The notes: a model not told the origin generated them from the sequence alone. Positions 1 to 8,587 are shown, counted from the stretch's first letter. The stretch is DNA of 64,000 nt from Burkholderiaceae bacterium (GCA_021166725.1 JAJPES010000041.1:1-64000); one strand, 5' to 3'. Program-made: numbers and translations.

Positions 1-150
1 GCCTCTAGATGTTTTTTGGATTGTGTTTTTGTCATGCGTTAAAGGTGTTAACCCGGTTTCTTACATGGTTTGTGTCCCCACAGAACGTTGTCCTGACCCC
101 GGTTTCCGCGGTTTCCAGTTTCCCTGACCGAACTCTTCACCCTTCACCGG

Positions 151-177
151 CGTGATCGCCGCTCGGCGGCGATCACG
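151..177 (-). terminator. Perfect inverted repeat at the ahpD stop
   Basis: An 11-nt arm (151-161) and its exact reverse complement (167-177) flank a 5-nt loop and include the ahpD stop codon. On the minus strand this would form a strong GC hairpin at the end of the ahpC-ahpD transcript. No T-run follows, so it is not a canonical intrinsic terminator; it may act as an mRNA 3' stabiliser or a factor-assisted terminator. Confidence 0.4.
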
Positions 178-700
178 CCGCAACCAGATGCGCGACGCGC
201 AGCGCTTGCGCACTTGCGGCGATCACCGCGGCGATACGTCCGACGTCGCGCAACTGCACGGTCGTCCAGCCCGCCTTCTGCAGCAACTCGTAGTGCGAGC
301 GAACGCAGAAGTGGCATTTGCCGACCGCCGAGGCGGCGAGCGCGAAGGCCTCGAAGCGCTCGCGCGGGACGCCGCCGTGCGTGGCGTAGGCCTGCATCCG
401 CAGTTCGGCGCGCTGCTTGCCCAGTTCGGGGTCGTCGGCCATCTCGACGTACGGATACCAGACGTTGTTCATCCCCATCAGCGCCGCGGCCGTCAGCGCG
501 GCGGTCGCGTCGGCTTCGTCGAGCGACTCGCGAAACGCCTCGACCAGGTCGTCGCTGCCCGCCGCGTAGGCGGCGGCCAGCGCGCAGCCGAGCGCGTCGG
601 CCGGGGCGAGACTCGAGCGCTGGACGACGGCGTCCAGGTTCAGCCGGATGTCCTTCGCGAAATCGGGGATCCGCGAGCGGACGGCTTCGAGCTTCGTCAT
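173..700 (-). CDS. ahpD: Alkyl hydroperoxide reductase AhpD (carboxymuconolactone decarboxylase fold)
   Basis: A 175-aa all-helical AhpD-type protein that in known systems reduces AhpC with electrons passed from dihydrolipoamide-linked partners. The catalytic CHFC motif sits at residues 129-132, with the supporting Glu near 117 and His at 136, as in AhpD of Mycobacterium. It begins 14 nt after the ahpC stop on the same strand, so the two are almost certainly one operon. Length is normal for the family. The ATG at 698-700 gives the standard N-terminus. Confidence 0.93.
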   Translation of the reverse strand: MTKLEAVRSRIPDFAKDIRLNLDAVVQRSSLAPADALGCALAAAYAAGSDDLVEAFRESLDEADATAALTAAALMGMNNVWYPYVEMADDPELGKQRAELRMQAYATHGGVPRERFEAFALAASAVGKCHFCVRSHYELLQKAGWTTVQLRDVGRIAAVIAASAQALRVAHLVAA

Positions 701-714
701 TGCCGGCCTCCCGG

Positions 715-1263
715 TCAGAGCGTGTCGCCGCCGACCGCGCGGTTGCACGGACACAGCTCGTCGGTCTGCAATCCGTCGAGGATGCGCAGCGTCTCGTCCG
801 GGTTGCGCCCGACGTTCAGGTTGTTCACCGTCACGTGCTGGATCGTGTTGTCCGGATCGACGATGAAGGTCGCGCGCAGCGCCACGCCTTCGCTCTTTTC
901 GCGGATGCCGAGCTGGTCGACCAGCGAACCCGTCGTGTCGGCGAACTGCCACTGCTTCAGGTTCTTCAGGTCGGGGTGCTCGCGACGCCACGCCAGCTTG
1001 ACGAACTCGTTGTCGGTCGAACCGGCGAGCACGACCGCGTCGCGCTCCTCGAAGTTGCCGACCAGTTTGTCGTAGCCGACGATCTCGGTGGGGCAGACGA
1101 AAGTGAAGTCCTTCGGGTAGAAGTAGATGATCTTCCACTTGCCCGGGAACGACTTCTCGGTGATCTCTTCGAAGGCGCTGGCGCCTTTTTCTTCGGGCTG
1201 GTTGAACTTCGGCTTGACGCCGACCACGCGGAACGCTTCGAGCTTGTCGCCAACGGTTTTCAT
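715..1263 (-). CDS. ahpC: Alkyl hydroperoxide reductase AhpC (peroxiredoxin)
   Basis: A 182-aa cytosolic 2-Cys peroxiredoxin that reduces H2O2, organic peroxides and peroxynitrite. The peroxidatic cysteine is C57 in FTFVCPTE, and C-terminal cysteines (C171 and C173, in ELCPCNR) provide the resolving thiol. A CPC terminus together with an adjacent ahpD is typical of the AhpC/AhpD pairing rather than the AhpC/AhpF pairing. It is the first gene of the pair and has an OxyR-like operator 86-122 nt upstream. Confidence 0.95.
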   Translation of the reverse strand: MKTVGDKLEAFRVVGVKPKFNQPEEKGASAFEEITEKSFPGKWKIIYFYPKDFTFVCPTEIVGYDKLVGNFEERDAVVLAGSTDNEFVKLAWRREHPDLKNLKQWQFADTTGSLVDQLGIREKSEGVALRATFIVDPDNTIQHVTVNNLNVGRNPDETLRILDGLQTDELCPCNRAVGGDTL

Positions 1264-1348
1264 GGAGTGACTCCCTTCATCGGTGGTGAGGCGCCGGCAT
1301 GTCCGACGCGATGAAGGTAATTCTCGGCGCGCGCGGGTAATCAGTCCA

Positions 1349-1385
1349 ACGAATAAAAACGATCTTTTTAATCGGCTAAATCGAT
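1349..1385 (-). promoter_or_regulatory. OxyR-like four-half-site operator upstream of ahpC
   Basis: Four tetramers (ACGA, CGAT, ATCG, CGAT) start at 1349, 1360, 1371 and 1382, exactly 11 nt apart with 7-nt spacers. The proximal-distal pair 1371-1385 is a perfect ATCG-N7-CGAT palindrome; the other pair is imperfect. This is the architecture of OxyR sites (ATAG-N7-CTAT repeated twice), with C/G in place of A/T at the variable inner base. Its position in front of ahpC agrees with peroxide induction. The spacing is seen directly; binding by OxyR is inference. Confidence 0.45.
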
Positions 1386-1676
1386 CTTGTAGCGGGCAGA
1401 GCTGCCAAAAGGGGAGTCATCGAGCGGGCTCCGGAAGAATTCCGTCGTCCAAATTGCCGGCGCGTCGCGTTTCGCGCGTATCACGCGCGTCCAGCAGAGG
1501 CGGGCCACTGACCAGCGGCGGCTTGCGCGCCTGACGCGCAGTCCTGGCCGCCTCGTCGGGAAGGGGCGCGGAAATGCGCGACTTCTGCGCATTGCGGTAG
1601 GCACACCTCGCGGAGCCGTCGCCGTCGGCCCTCGCGCCCGGAGAACGGCCACTCCGCACTCGACAGCGCCGGGGGT
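1386..1676. other. Non-coding stretch between ahpC promoter and arnD
   Basis: Roughly 290 nt with no convincing gene on either strand; short open frames here have arginine-rich, low-complexity translations. Together with the operator region it makes a 413-nt gap. No tandem repeat or terminator with a T-run was seen. Confidence 0.5.
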
Positions 1677-2621
1677 TTACCCCTTTCCCCTTCCCCCTTC
1701 TCCCTTCCTTTCCCCGTTCCCTTCCCCCTGCACGGCGAGCGTCCCACTGCGACCGGGGACGGTGCCGACGGCCACCCGGTGTGCGGGAAGTGCTTCTGCA
1801 TCCAGCGATGCGAAGAGCCCGTCGAGGCCGACCAGCGTCCAGCCCTGCGTGCGCCAGCCGCGGAGCAGGCGCTCGAAGACGTTGCCGAGCCGCCCGCCCT
1901 CGAGCTCGGCGTGCAACGTGTACACGTGCGTCTGCGGCGACGATTTGGCGGTGAAGGCCAGCAGACGCGCATCGGCGTTGCCGGCGGTGATGCCGTCCAG
2001 GCCGATCATCTCGTCGAGCGTCGGCAGCGTCGTCGGCAGCTGCGGCACTCCGATCTCGCGACCTTCGGCGTCGACCGGGCGAAACGGATGCGTGCCTCGT
2101 GTATCGGATGCGTAGGAGAAGCCCAGTTCGCGCTCGAGCGACCAGGCGGCCTCGTTCATCTGCCAGCCCGCCGCGCCGTGCACGCGCGGCGCCTCGCCGA
2201 AGATCTCGCCGAAGCGCTCGACGGCCAGGCGCATCTGCTCGCGCGTCCAGCCGGCGTCGCGCGCGGCGACGCGGTCCTGCCAGAGCACATGATCCCAGCA
2301 GTGAACACCGACCTCGAAGCCGCGCTCGCGCACCTTGCGCATTGCCGCGGCCTCCCGGCGCCCGATGTCGGGGCCGGGCAGCAGCGTGCCGTACAGCAGC
2401 GTGCGCACGCCGTAGTGTTCGACGACCGAGGTGCGCGAGACCTTGCCGAGGAAACCCGGTCGCAGCGCCCGACGGATCGCGCGGCCGGTATGGTCGGGGC
2501 CGAGGCTGAACAGGAAGCTCGCGCGCGCGTCGTTGCGTTCGAGCGTGTCGAGCAGCCGCGGAACGCCGTCGCGCGTGCCGAGCCAGGTGTCCGCGTCGAT
2601 CTTCAGCGCGAGGCGGCGCAT
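1677..2621 (-). CDS. arnD: ArnD: 4-deoxy-4-formamido-L-arabinose-phosphoundecaprenol deformylase
   Basis: A 314-aa polysaccharide deacetylase-family enzyme that removes the formyl group from undecaprenyl-phosphate-Ara4FN in the lipid A aminoarabinose pathway. NodB-type metal motifs are visible: DAD at residues 9-11 and VHCWDH in the middle. The N-terminus (KIDADTWLGTRDGVP) is characteristic of ArnD. It is the last gene of the arn operon, 10 nt after arnA2. Oddly, the last 16 or so residues (starting GEGNGERKG) are encoded by a copy of the G-rich purine repeat family, so the natural C-terminus was probably extended by repeat insertion. Confidence 0.9.
   Translation of the reverse strand: MRRLALKIDADTWLGTRDGVPRLLDTLERNDARASFLFSLGPDHTGRAIRRALRPGFLGKVSRTSVVEHYGVRTLLYGTLLPGPDIGRREAAAMRKVRERGFEVGVHCWDHVLWQDRVAARDAGWTREQMRLAVERFGEIFGEAPRVHGAAGWQMNEAAWSLERELGFSYASDTRGTHPFRPVDAEGREIGVPQLPTTLPTLDEMIGLDGITAGNADARLLAFTAKSSPQTHVYTLHAELEGGRLGNVFERLLRGWRTQGWTLVGLDGLFASLDAEALPAHRVAVGTVPGRSGTLAVQGEGNGERKGEGGRGKG
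1681..1732. repeat. G-rich purine repeat (GGGGGAA-type) inside the arnD 3' end
   Basis: Read on the minus strand this is a run of GGGGAA/GGGGGAAG-like units ending at the arnD stop. It belongs to the same dispersed family as the arrays at 9151, 18611, 24046, 48920, 53101 and 63851. Here it is translated as a Gly/Glu/Lys/Arg tail on ArnD. Confidence 0.65.
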
Positions 2622-2631
2622 CGCTGCGTTC

Positions 2632-3684
2632 TCAGCTGCCGCTGTCGTTCAGTTCGCGCGCAGCCGGCATCCGGCTGCGGTAGTGCTCGAAGATACGCAC
2701 CAGCGCCTCGCGCATGCCGATGGTCGGCTCCCAGCCGAGCTCCGCGCGCGTGTTCTCGATCGACGGGACGCGATCGCGCACGTCCTGGTAGCCGCTGCCG
2801 TAGTAGTCCTGCGCGCTCGTGTCGACCAGCGTGACGCGCGCGGCGTTGTCGCGGTACTCCGGATAGCCGGCGGCGATGTCGAGCATCATCTGCGCGAGTT
2901 CGCGCACCGAATGGTGGTTCTCGGGATTGCCGATGTTGTAGATGCGGCCGCCGGCGCGATCGTCGCGGTTCTCGATGATCTTCATCAGCGCCGCGATGCC
3001 GTCGTCGACGAAGGTGAACGAGCGTCGCTGCTGCCCGCCGTCGACCAGCTTGATCGGTTCGCCTCGCACGATGTGGCCGAAGAACTGCGTGACGACGCGG
3101 CTCGAGCCTTCGCGCGGCGTATCGATGCTGTCCAGTCCGCCGCCGATCCAGTTGAAGGGCCGGAACAGCGTGTAGCGCAGGCCGCGTTCGAGTCCGTAGG
3201 CGTGGATCACGCGGTCCATCAGCTGCTTCGAGCAGGCGTAGATCCAGCGCTGCTTGCCGATCGGCCCGTAGACGAGTTCGGAGGTTTCGGGGTCGAAGCG
3301 CTCGTCGCGGCACATGCCGTAGACCTCGGAGGTCGACGGGAAGACCAGATGCTTGCCGTAGTGCAGGCAGTGCCGCACCACCGGCAGGTTCGCCTCGAAG
3401 TCGAGCTCGAAGACGCGCAGCGGCTCCTTCACGTAGGTGGCGGGCGTCGCGATCGCCACCAGCGGGAGCACGACGTCGCACTTCTTCACGTGGTACTCGA
3501 TCCACTCGCGGTTGATCGTGATGTCGCCTTCGAAGAAGCGCAGCCGCGGATGGCCGATCCACTCGGCGATGCGCTCGTCGTGCATGTCGATGCCGTGCAC
3601 TTCCCAGTCGGTCTGCGACAGGATCGCGCGCGTCAGGTGGTGTCCGATGAAACCGTCGATGCCGAGGATGAGAACGCGCTTCAT
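2632..3684 (-). CDS. arnA: ArnA C-terminal-type UDP-glucuronate decarboxylase (separate gene)
   Basis: A 350-aa NAD-dependent SDR enzyme equivalent to the C-terminal half of E. coli ArnA, which oxidatively decarboxylates UDP-glucuronate to UDP-Ara4O. The Rossmann motif GIDGFIGHH is at residues 8-16; the catalytic Ser-Glu lies in PSTSEVYGM, and the Tyr-x3-Lys pair in YACSKQ. It overlaps the upstream formyltransferase gene by 4 nt (ATGA) and is followed by arnD after 10 nt. In enterobacteria this domain is fused to the formyltransferase; here it is a stand-alone gene. Confidence 0.93.
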   Translation of the reverse strand: MKRVLILGIDGFIGHHLTRAILSQTDWEVHGIDMHDERIAEWIGHPRLRFFEGDITINREWIEYHVKKCDVVLPLVAIATPATYVKEPLRVFELDFEANLPVVRHCLHYGKHLVFPSTSEVYGMCRDERFDPETSELVYGPIGKQRWIYACSKQLMDRVIHAYGLERGLRYTLFRPFNWIGGGLDSIDTPREGSSRVVTQFFGHIVRGEPIKLVDGGQQRRSFTFVDDGIAALMKIIENRDDRAGGRIYNIGNPENHHSVRELAQMMLDIAAGYPEYRDNAARVTLVDTSAQDYYGSGYQDVRDRVPSIENTRAELGWEPTIGMREALVRIFEHYRSRMPAARELNDSGS

Positions 3685-4640
3685 GATGGGAATGTTCCGG
3701 GGGAATCGGGGCGGGGCGGCAGCGGCGGCAGGACGAGTCGCTCGCCGAACACCGCGGCGAAGCGATCGGCATCGAGCGGTACAGCACCGAGTTGCGCATC
3801 CATCACGCGCAATCGCCCGCCGTCGGCGCCGAACAGCGACAACTGGCCGGAGACCACGCGCATCTCGGCCGGCGAGGCGCTGCGTGCGCCGTCGGCGGCG
3901 ATCGTGCGCCAGACGTGGAGCCTGCCTTGCGGGAGGTCGACGAAAGCGCCGGGGAAAGGTCGTGTAACGGCGCGAACGAAGTCGTGCAGTGCGCGCGCGG
4001 ACAGCGCCGGATCGATCCTTCCGTCTTCCGGGCGGCGCGCGCCGAAGCGCGTGGCCGCGCAGTGATCCTGTTCGCGCAGCACGGCGCTGCCGTCGAGCAG
4101 CGCGGGCAGGCTGCGCCACAGCACGATCTCCGCGGCGACGCAGATCTTCGCGTACACCTCGCGCGCGTCGTCGTCGGGCAGGATCGGCACCGCCTGCTGG
4201 TCGACGATCGCGCCGGCGTCGGCCTTGCGCGTCATGGCATGCAGCGTGGCGCCGGTCTCGGTTTCGCCGTGCAGGATCGCCCAGTTCAGCGGCACGCGGC
4301 CGCGGTACTTCGGCAGCAGCGAGCCGTGCACGTTGAAGCCGCCACGTGGTGCAACCGCAAGCAGCCGCTCGTCGAGCATGCGCCGATAGTAGAAGGAGAA
4401 GAGGAAATCGGGACGCTTCTCGCGCACGTGTCCCAGCACTGCGTCGGTGTTCGGATCTTCCGGCGACACGACTTCGATGCCGCGCTCCTCGGCAGTGGCG
4501 CGCACGCTGTCGAACCAGATCGTCTCGCCCGGGGAGTCGTCGTGCGTGACGACGAGCGCGACGTCCACGCCGCGCGCAAGCAGCGTGCGCAGGCAGCGCA
4601 CGCCGACCTGGTGGTAGGCGAAGACGACGGCGCGCGTCAT
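3681..4640 (-). CDS. arnA: ArnA N-terminal-type UDP-Ara4N formyltransferase (separate gene)
   Basis: A 319-aa protein matching the formyltransferase half of ArnA, which formylates UDP-L-Ara4N with 10-formyl-tetrahydrofolate. The catalytic Asn and His are in FNVHGSLLPKYRGR, and the Asp in KADAGAIV. It starts at the ATG overlapping the arnC stop (ATGA) and ends overlapping the decarboxylase start, so all three are translationally coupled. The C-terminal OB-like region continues well beyond the formyltransferase fold, as in methionyl-tRNA formyltransferases. Confidence 0.92.
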   Translation of the reverse strand: MTRAVVFAYHQVGVRCLRTLLARGVDVALVVTHDDSPGETIWFDSVRATAEERGIEVVSPEDPNTDAVLGHVREKRPDFLFSFYYRRMLDERLLAVAPRGGFNVHGSLLPKYRGRVPLNWAILHGETETGATLHAMTRKADAGAIVDQQAVPILPDDDAREVYAKICVAAEIVLWRSLPALLDGSAVLREQDHCAATRFGARRPEDGRIDPALSARALHDFVRAVTRPFPGAFVDLPQGRLHVWRTIAADGARSASPAEMRVVSGQLSLFGADGGRLRVMDAQLGAVPLDADRFAAVFGERLVLPPLPPRPDSPGTFPS

Positions 4641-5677
4641 GGAGCCCGTTCGCGCGCGCCCGCGGCATCGAGATCCTGCAGCACCGCCGAGACCAGGTAG
4701 CGCGGCCGGCGCCGCACCTCCTGGTAGATGCGCCCGACGTATTCGCCGAGCAGTCCGATCCCGAACAGCGCGATTCCCATCAGCAGGAACTCGATGGCGA
4801 ACAGCGTGAAGAGGCCCCCTTCCTCGGGTCCGAGGAGCAGGCGGCGCAGCACGAGCACGACGACCAGCGCCGCCGAGAGCACCGACAGCAGCATGCCGGC
4901 CAGCGAGAACATCTGCAGCGGCACGATCGAGAACGACGTCATCAGGTCGAAGTTCAGCCGCATCAGGCGGTAGGCCGAGTACTTCGACTCGCCGGCGAAA
5001 CGCTCTTCGTGCGCAATGTCGATCTCGACCGGATTGCGCGCGAACTGCCAGGCGAGCGCCGGAACGAAGGTGTACAACTCCTCGCAACGGTTGATCGCAT
5101 CGACGATCTCCCGGCTGTAGGCGCGCATCATGCAGCCCTGGTCGGTCATGCGGATGCGCGTCGTGCGCTCGCGCAACCGGTTCATCGCGCGCGACGCGAC
5201 GCGCCGCCACCAGGCGTCCTCGCGCAGCCGTCGGATAGTGCCGACGTAGTCGTGCCCGGCGTCCATCTGCTCGAGCAGCCTGACGATTTCCTCCGGCGGG
5301 TTCTGCAGGTCGGCGTCGAGCGTGACGATGCGTTCGCCGCGCGCGTAGTCGAAGCCGGCGAGGATCGCGCGGTGCTGTCCGAAGTTCGATGCGAACAGCA
5401 CGACGCGCGTCACGTCGGGGCGGCGCCCGAACTGCTCGGCGAGCAGTTGCGCCGAGCGGTCGCGGCTTCCGTCGTCGACGAAGATGATCTCGTAGGAGAC
5501 GCCGAGCGCGTCGAGCGCCGGATACAGGCGCGCGAACAGCGCGGGGAGCACCGCCTGCTCGTTGTAGACGGGAACGATCACCGACACGCGTGGAGCGGCG
5601 CGAACTGGCGGGTCGGCTGCCGCGACCGGCGCTGCGACGGCGGGCGTTGTGGACAAGGCTGCTGCCGACGTGTTCAT
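4637..5677 (-). CDS. arnC: ArnC: undecaprenyl-phosphate Ara4FN transferase
   Basis: A 346-aa GT2 glycosyltransferase that moves Ara4FN from UDP onto undecaprenyl phosphate at the inner membrane. The GT-A core starts at VSVIVPVYNEQ (about residue 31) and has the DDGSRD and DADLQNPPEE metal/nucleotide motifs. Two C-terminal hydrophobic segments anchor it. The first 30 residues are Ala/Pro-rich and not typical of the family, but the ATG overlaps the arnB stop as ATGA, which supports this start. Confidence 0.92.
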   Translation of the reverse strand: MNTSAAALSTTPAVAAPVAAADPPVRAAPRVSVIVPVYNEQAVLPALFARLYPALDALGVSYEIIFVDDGSRDRSAQLLAEQFGRRPDVTRVVLFASNFGQHRAILAGFDYARGERIVTLDADLQNPPEEIVRLLEQMDAGHDYVGTIRRLREDAWWRRVASRAMNRLRERTTRIRMTDQGCMMRAYSREIVDAINRCEELYTFVPALAWQFARNPVEIDIAHEERFAGESKYSAYRLMRLNFDLMTSFSIVPLQMFSLAGMLLSVLSAALVVVLVLRRLLLGPEEGGLFTLFAIEFLLMGIALFGIGLLGEYVGRIYQEVRRRPRYLVSAVLQDLDAAGARERAP

Positions 5678-6801
5678 CGCAGGGCTGCCTTCGTCACGCG
5701 CTGAACGGCTTCGCATACGCGCAACACGTCGTCGTCGCGCATGCCGGCGTGCAGCGGCAGCGTGACGGTGCGGCGGCCGATGTCTTCGGCCACCGGAAAC
5801 TGCCCTTCGTGATAGCCGCGCGCCCGGTACAGCGCGAACAGATGCATCGCGGGGTAGTGCACGCCGACGGCGATGCCTTCGCGGCGCATCGCGTCGATGA
5901 ACTCGCCGCGGCCGATGCGCAGGCGATCCAGCGGCAGCAGCGGCTGGAACATGTGCCAGTTCGACTGCGCGAAATCGGCCGGCGGCAGCGCGAAGCCCAG
6001 CGAGCGGTCGAAGTGCTCGAAGTACAGGCGGGCCAGCGCGCGCCGACGCTCGTTGAACGCGTCGAGCCGGCGCAGTTGCACGATGCCGAGCGCCGCCGCG
6101 ATGTCGGTCAGGTTCGCCTTCGCGCCGAGCACGTCGACGTCCATCGACCCGTCGGGCAAGCGCGTGACGCCCTGCAGGCGCAGCTTCTCGAAGCGGCGCG
6201 CCTCTTCGGCGTCGTTCATCACCAGGCAGCCGCCTTCGCCGGTGGTCATGTTCTTGTTCGCATGGAAGCTGAACGAGACGAGGTCGCCGAAACTTCCGAT
6301 GCGCGCGCCCTTCCAGTTCGCGCCCATCGATTGCGCGGCGTCTTCGAGTACGCGCAGCTGGTGGTGCGCGGCGATCGCCGCGATCGCGTCGCGGTTCGTC
6401 GGCAGCCCTGCCAGGTCCACCGGCAGCAGCATCCGGGTGCGCGCACCGATCGCCGGTTCGATGCGCGAAACGTCGATGTTGCGCGTGCGCGCATCGGCAT
6501 CGACGAACACCGGCGTCGCGCCGACGGCGAGAACGACGTTGGCCGTGGCCACCCAGCTCAGCGGACAGGTGATCACCTCGTCGCCGGGTCCGATGCCGGC
6601 CAGGCGCAACGCGATCTCGAGCGCCGCGGTGCCCGATGCGACGACGCGCGTCGGGCGGCCGCCGAAGTACGCCGACAGCGCATCCTCGAACTCGCGACAG
6701 CGCGGGCCCGTGGTGAGCCAGCCGGAGCGCAGTACCGCGTCGACCGCCGCGCGTTCGTCGTCGCCGATCAGCGGACGGGCAAAGGGGAGTTCGTTGCTCA
6801 A
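5674..6801 (-). CDS. arnB: ArnB: UDP-Ara4O aminotransferase (PLP)
   Basis: A 375-aa DegT/DnrJ/EryC1-family aminotransferase that converts UDP-Ara4O to UDP-L-Ara4N with glutamate as donor. The PLP Schiff-base Lys is K183 in FSFHANKNMTTGEGG, with Asp154 in EDAAQS. The start codon is TTG, overlapping the arnT stop as TTGA; this gives the canonical N-terminus and there is no better ATG. The downstream junction with arnC is ATGA, so the whole operon is tightly coupled. Confidence 0.93.
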   Translation of the reverse strand: MSNELPFARPLIGDDERAAVDAVLRSGWLTTGPRCREFEDALSAYFGGRPTRVVASGTAALEIALRLAGIGPGDEVITCPLSWVATANVVLAVGATPVFVDADARTRNIDVSRIEPAIGARTRMLLPVDLAGLPTNRDAIAAIAAHHQLRVLEDAAQSMGANWKGARIGSFGDLVSFSFHANKNMTTGEGGCLVMNDAEEARRFEKLRLQGVTRLPDGSMDVDVLGAKANLTDIAAALGIVQLRRLDAFNERRRALARLYFEHFDRSLGFALPPADFAQSNWHMFQPLLPLDRLRIGRGEFIDAMRREGIAVGVHYPAMHLFALYRARGYHEGQFPVAEDIGRRTVTLPLHAGMRDDDVLRVCEAVQRVTKAALR

Positions 6802-8507
6802 AGTGCGGAGGAATCGGCGGCGCGGCGCACGACGACGACGCGTCGCGCATCGCGGAAGACGACGTGCATCGGCAGGCCGGACGCGGACAGTGACGACCAG
6901 GTGTCGGGTCGCATCATCGCTGCGCCGTCGTCAAGCGCCTTCCAGCGCTGCGCGAATTCGGCGACGGTCGGGATCCATCGCGCGGGGTCGCGCCCCTGGC
7001 CGAAGGCGAATTCGTCCGTATAGGCGACGAGCGTCACGTTCCGATCCAGATAGAAGGGTAGGGTCTGATCGTACATCGCCACGGCGAAGACGGGCTCGTC
7101 GGCCGACAGCAGAGGGCGCAGTACGGCGCCCACGTCGCGGCTGCTCTTGATCGACGCGTGCTCGTCGTGTCCGTCGAGCGCAGCGAGCGTGGCGAGCACC
7201 GTACCCGCGGCCAGCACGACGACGCCTGCCAGCGCCCGTCCCTGGCCGAAAACGCGGTACGCGATGGTCGCGGCGGCGATCACGAAGGCACCCGCCGCCG
7301 CGAAGCCGGGCGCCATTGCTTCGAGTACTTCGGGTGGCGTGTCGCGAGTGGCAAAGTGCGGGAGCAGGGGCGCCACTGCCATCAGGGCGAGCCCCGCCAC
7401 CGCAGGCATGGCCAGGTGGACGCGCAGGCGCCGCGGGTCGGCCTTCTCCAGCCAGGCGCCGGCGAGCAGCGCGAGCGCCGGGAACATCGGCAGGATGTAC
7501 GAGGGCAGCTTCGATCGCGAGGCGCTGAAGAACACGAAGACGAATGCTGCGTACACCAGCAGGAAGCGGCGCGGCTGGAACCCGCGCTTCGGCTCGCGTG
7601 CGGCGCCGAAGCGGACCAGCGACGGCAGCATCGTCGTCCACGGCAGGAAACCGGCCAGCAGCAGCGGCACGAAATACCAGACGGCGCCGGGGCGCCGCGC
7701 CTGGTCGGTCAGGTAGCGCTGGAAGTGCTCGTGGACGAAGAAGAAGTCGGCGAAACCGGGATTGCGCAGCGAGACGACGACGAACCAGGGCGCGGCGAGG
7801 GCCAGGAAAAGAGCCGATCCGGCAATCCAGTGCATCCGGCGCAGCGGCACGAGCGTGCGCGACCACGCGCAGTACACCAGCAGCGCGGCGCCCGGGACCA
7901 GCACGCCGACCAGCCCCTTGGTCAGCACCGCACCCGCCATCGCCGCCCAGGCCGCAAGCATCCATCGGCGCTGCTGCAGCGACGAGGTGTCGTCGCGTTG
8001 CGCGAGCAGGAACGCGCACAGCGCGAGCGTGAGGAAGAAGGTGAGCCCCATGTCGAGGCTCAGGAAATGCGCGTTGGCGACGATCCAGATGCAGCCGGCC
8101 GCGCTCGCCGCGGCGAAGGAACCTGCCGGCTCGCTCCACAGGCGCCGTGCGGTGAACGCGACCAGCGCCGCCGTGGCGAAGCCGCAGGCGGCTGGCCAAA
8201 GCCGCGCCGCGAACTCGCTGGCGCCCAGCAGACCCATTGCCGCGGCCGCCATCCAGTAGCCGAACGGCGGCTTCTCGAAGTACAGGAAGCCGTTCAGATG
8301 CGGCGTGATCCAGTTGCCGCTGCGCAGCATCCCCAACGCGATCGTCGCGTAGCGGCCCTCGTCGGGATTGACCAGCGCGCGATGACCGAGGGGCGTGAAC
8401 CAGACGACGGCGAGTGCGAGCCAGGCGGCCCAGGCGCCCCATCGTCGCTGTCGCTCGGGATGCACGCGCTCGTCGCTGTGGGAAAAACGAACGGCTGCCG
8501 GCGGCAT
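6798..8507 (-). CDS. arnT: ArnT: lipid A aminoarabinose transferase
   Basis: A GT83 inner-membrane transferase of about 569 aa that moves L-Ara4N from undecaprenyl phosphate onto lipid A phosphates, lowering the negative charge that polymyxin and cationic peptides bind. The periplasmic catalytic loop motif NPDEGRYA and FEKPPFGYW appear early, followed by about a dozen hydrophobic segments and a soluble C-terminal domain. I chose the ATG at 8507. A TTG at 8591 overlapping the yajQ stop would add 28 residues; the case is not settled because neither site has a strong ribosome binding site. First gene of the arn operon. Confidence 0.88.
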   Translation of the reverse strand: MPPAAVRFSHSDERVHPERQRRWGAWAAWLALAVVWFTPLGHRALVNPDEGRYATIALGMLRSGNWITPHLNGFLYFEKPPFGYWMAAAAMGLLGASEFAARLWPAACGFATAALVAFTARRLWSEPAGSFAAASAAGCIWIVANAHFLSLDMGLTFFLTLALCAFLLAQRDDTSSLQQRRWMLAAWAAMAGAVLTKGLVGVLVPGAALLVYCAWSRTLVPLRRMHWIAGSALFLALAAPWFVVVSLRNPGFADFFFVHEHFQRYLTDQARRPGAVWYFVPLLLAGFLPWTTMLPSLVRFGAAREPKRGFQPRRFLLVYAAFVFVFFSASRSKLPSYILPMFPALALLAGAWLEKADPRRLRVHLAMPAVAGLALMAVAPLLPHFATRDTPPEVLEAMAPGFAAAGAFVIAAATIAYRVFGQGRALAGVVVLAAGTVLATLAALDGHDEHASIKSSRDVGAVLRPLLSADEPVFAVAMYDQTLPFYLDRNVTLVAYTDEFAFGQGRDPARWIPTVAEFAQRWKALDDGAAMMRPDTWSSLSASGLPMHVVFRDARRVVVVRRAADSSAL

Positions 8508-8587
8508 GACGGCGACGATGCCCGAGGTGTCGTGAGACCGGTGCCGGCGCTTCGTGAGCGAATCGTGAGAACTGCTGCGTGCGCCGC

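Noticed and set aside
2431-4065. Long plus-strand open frame opposite arnD and arnA
   Set aside because: Antisense to well supported genes; its protein is Arg/Asp/Val-rich low-complexity, typical of GC-rich shadow frames.
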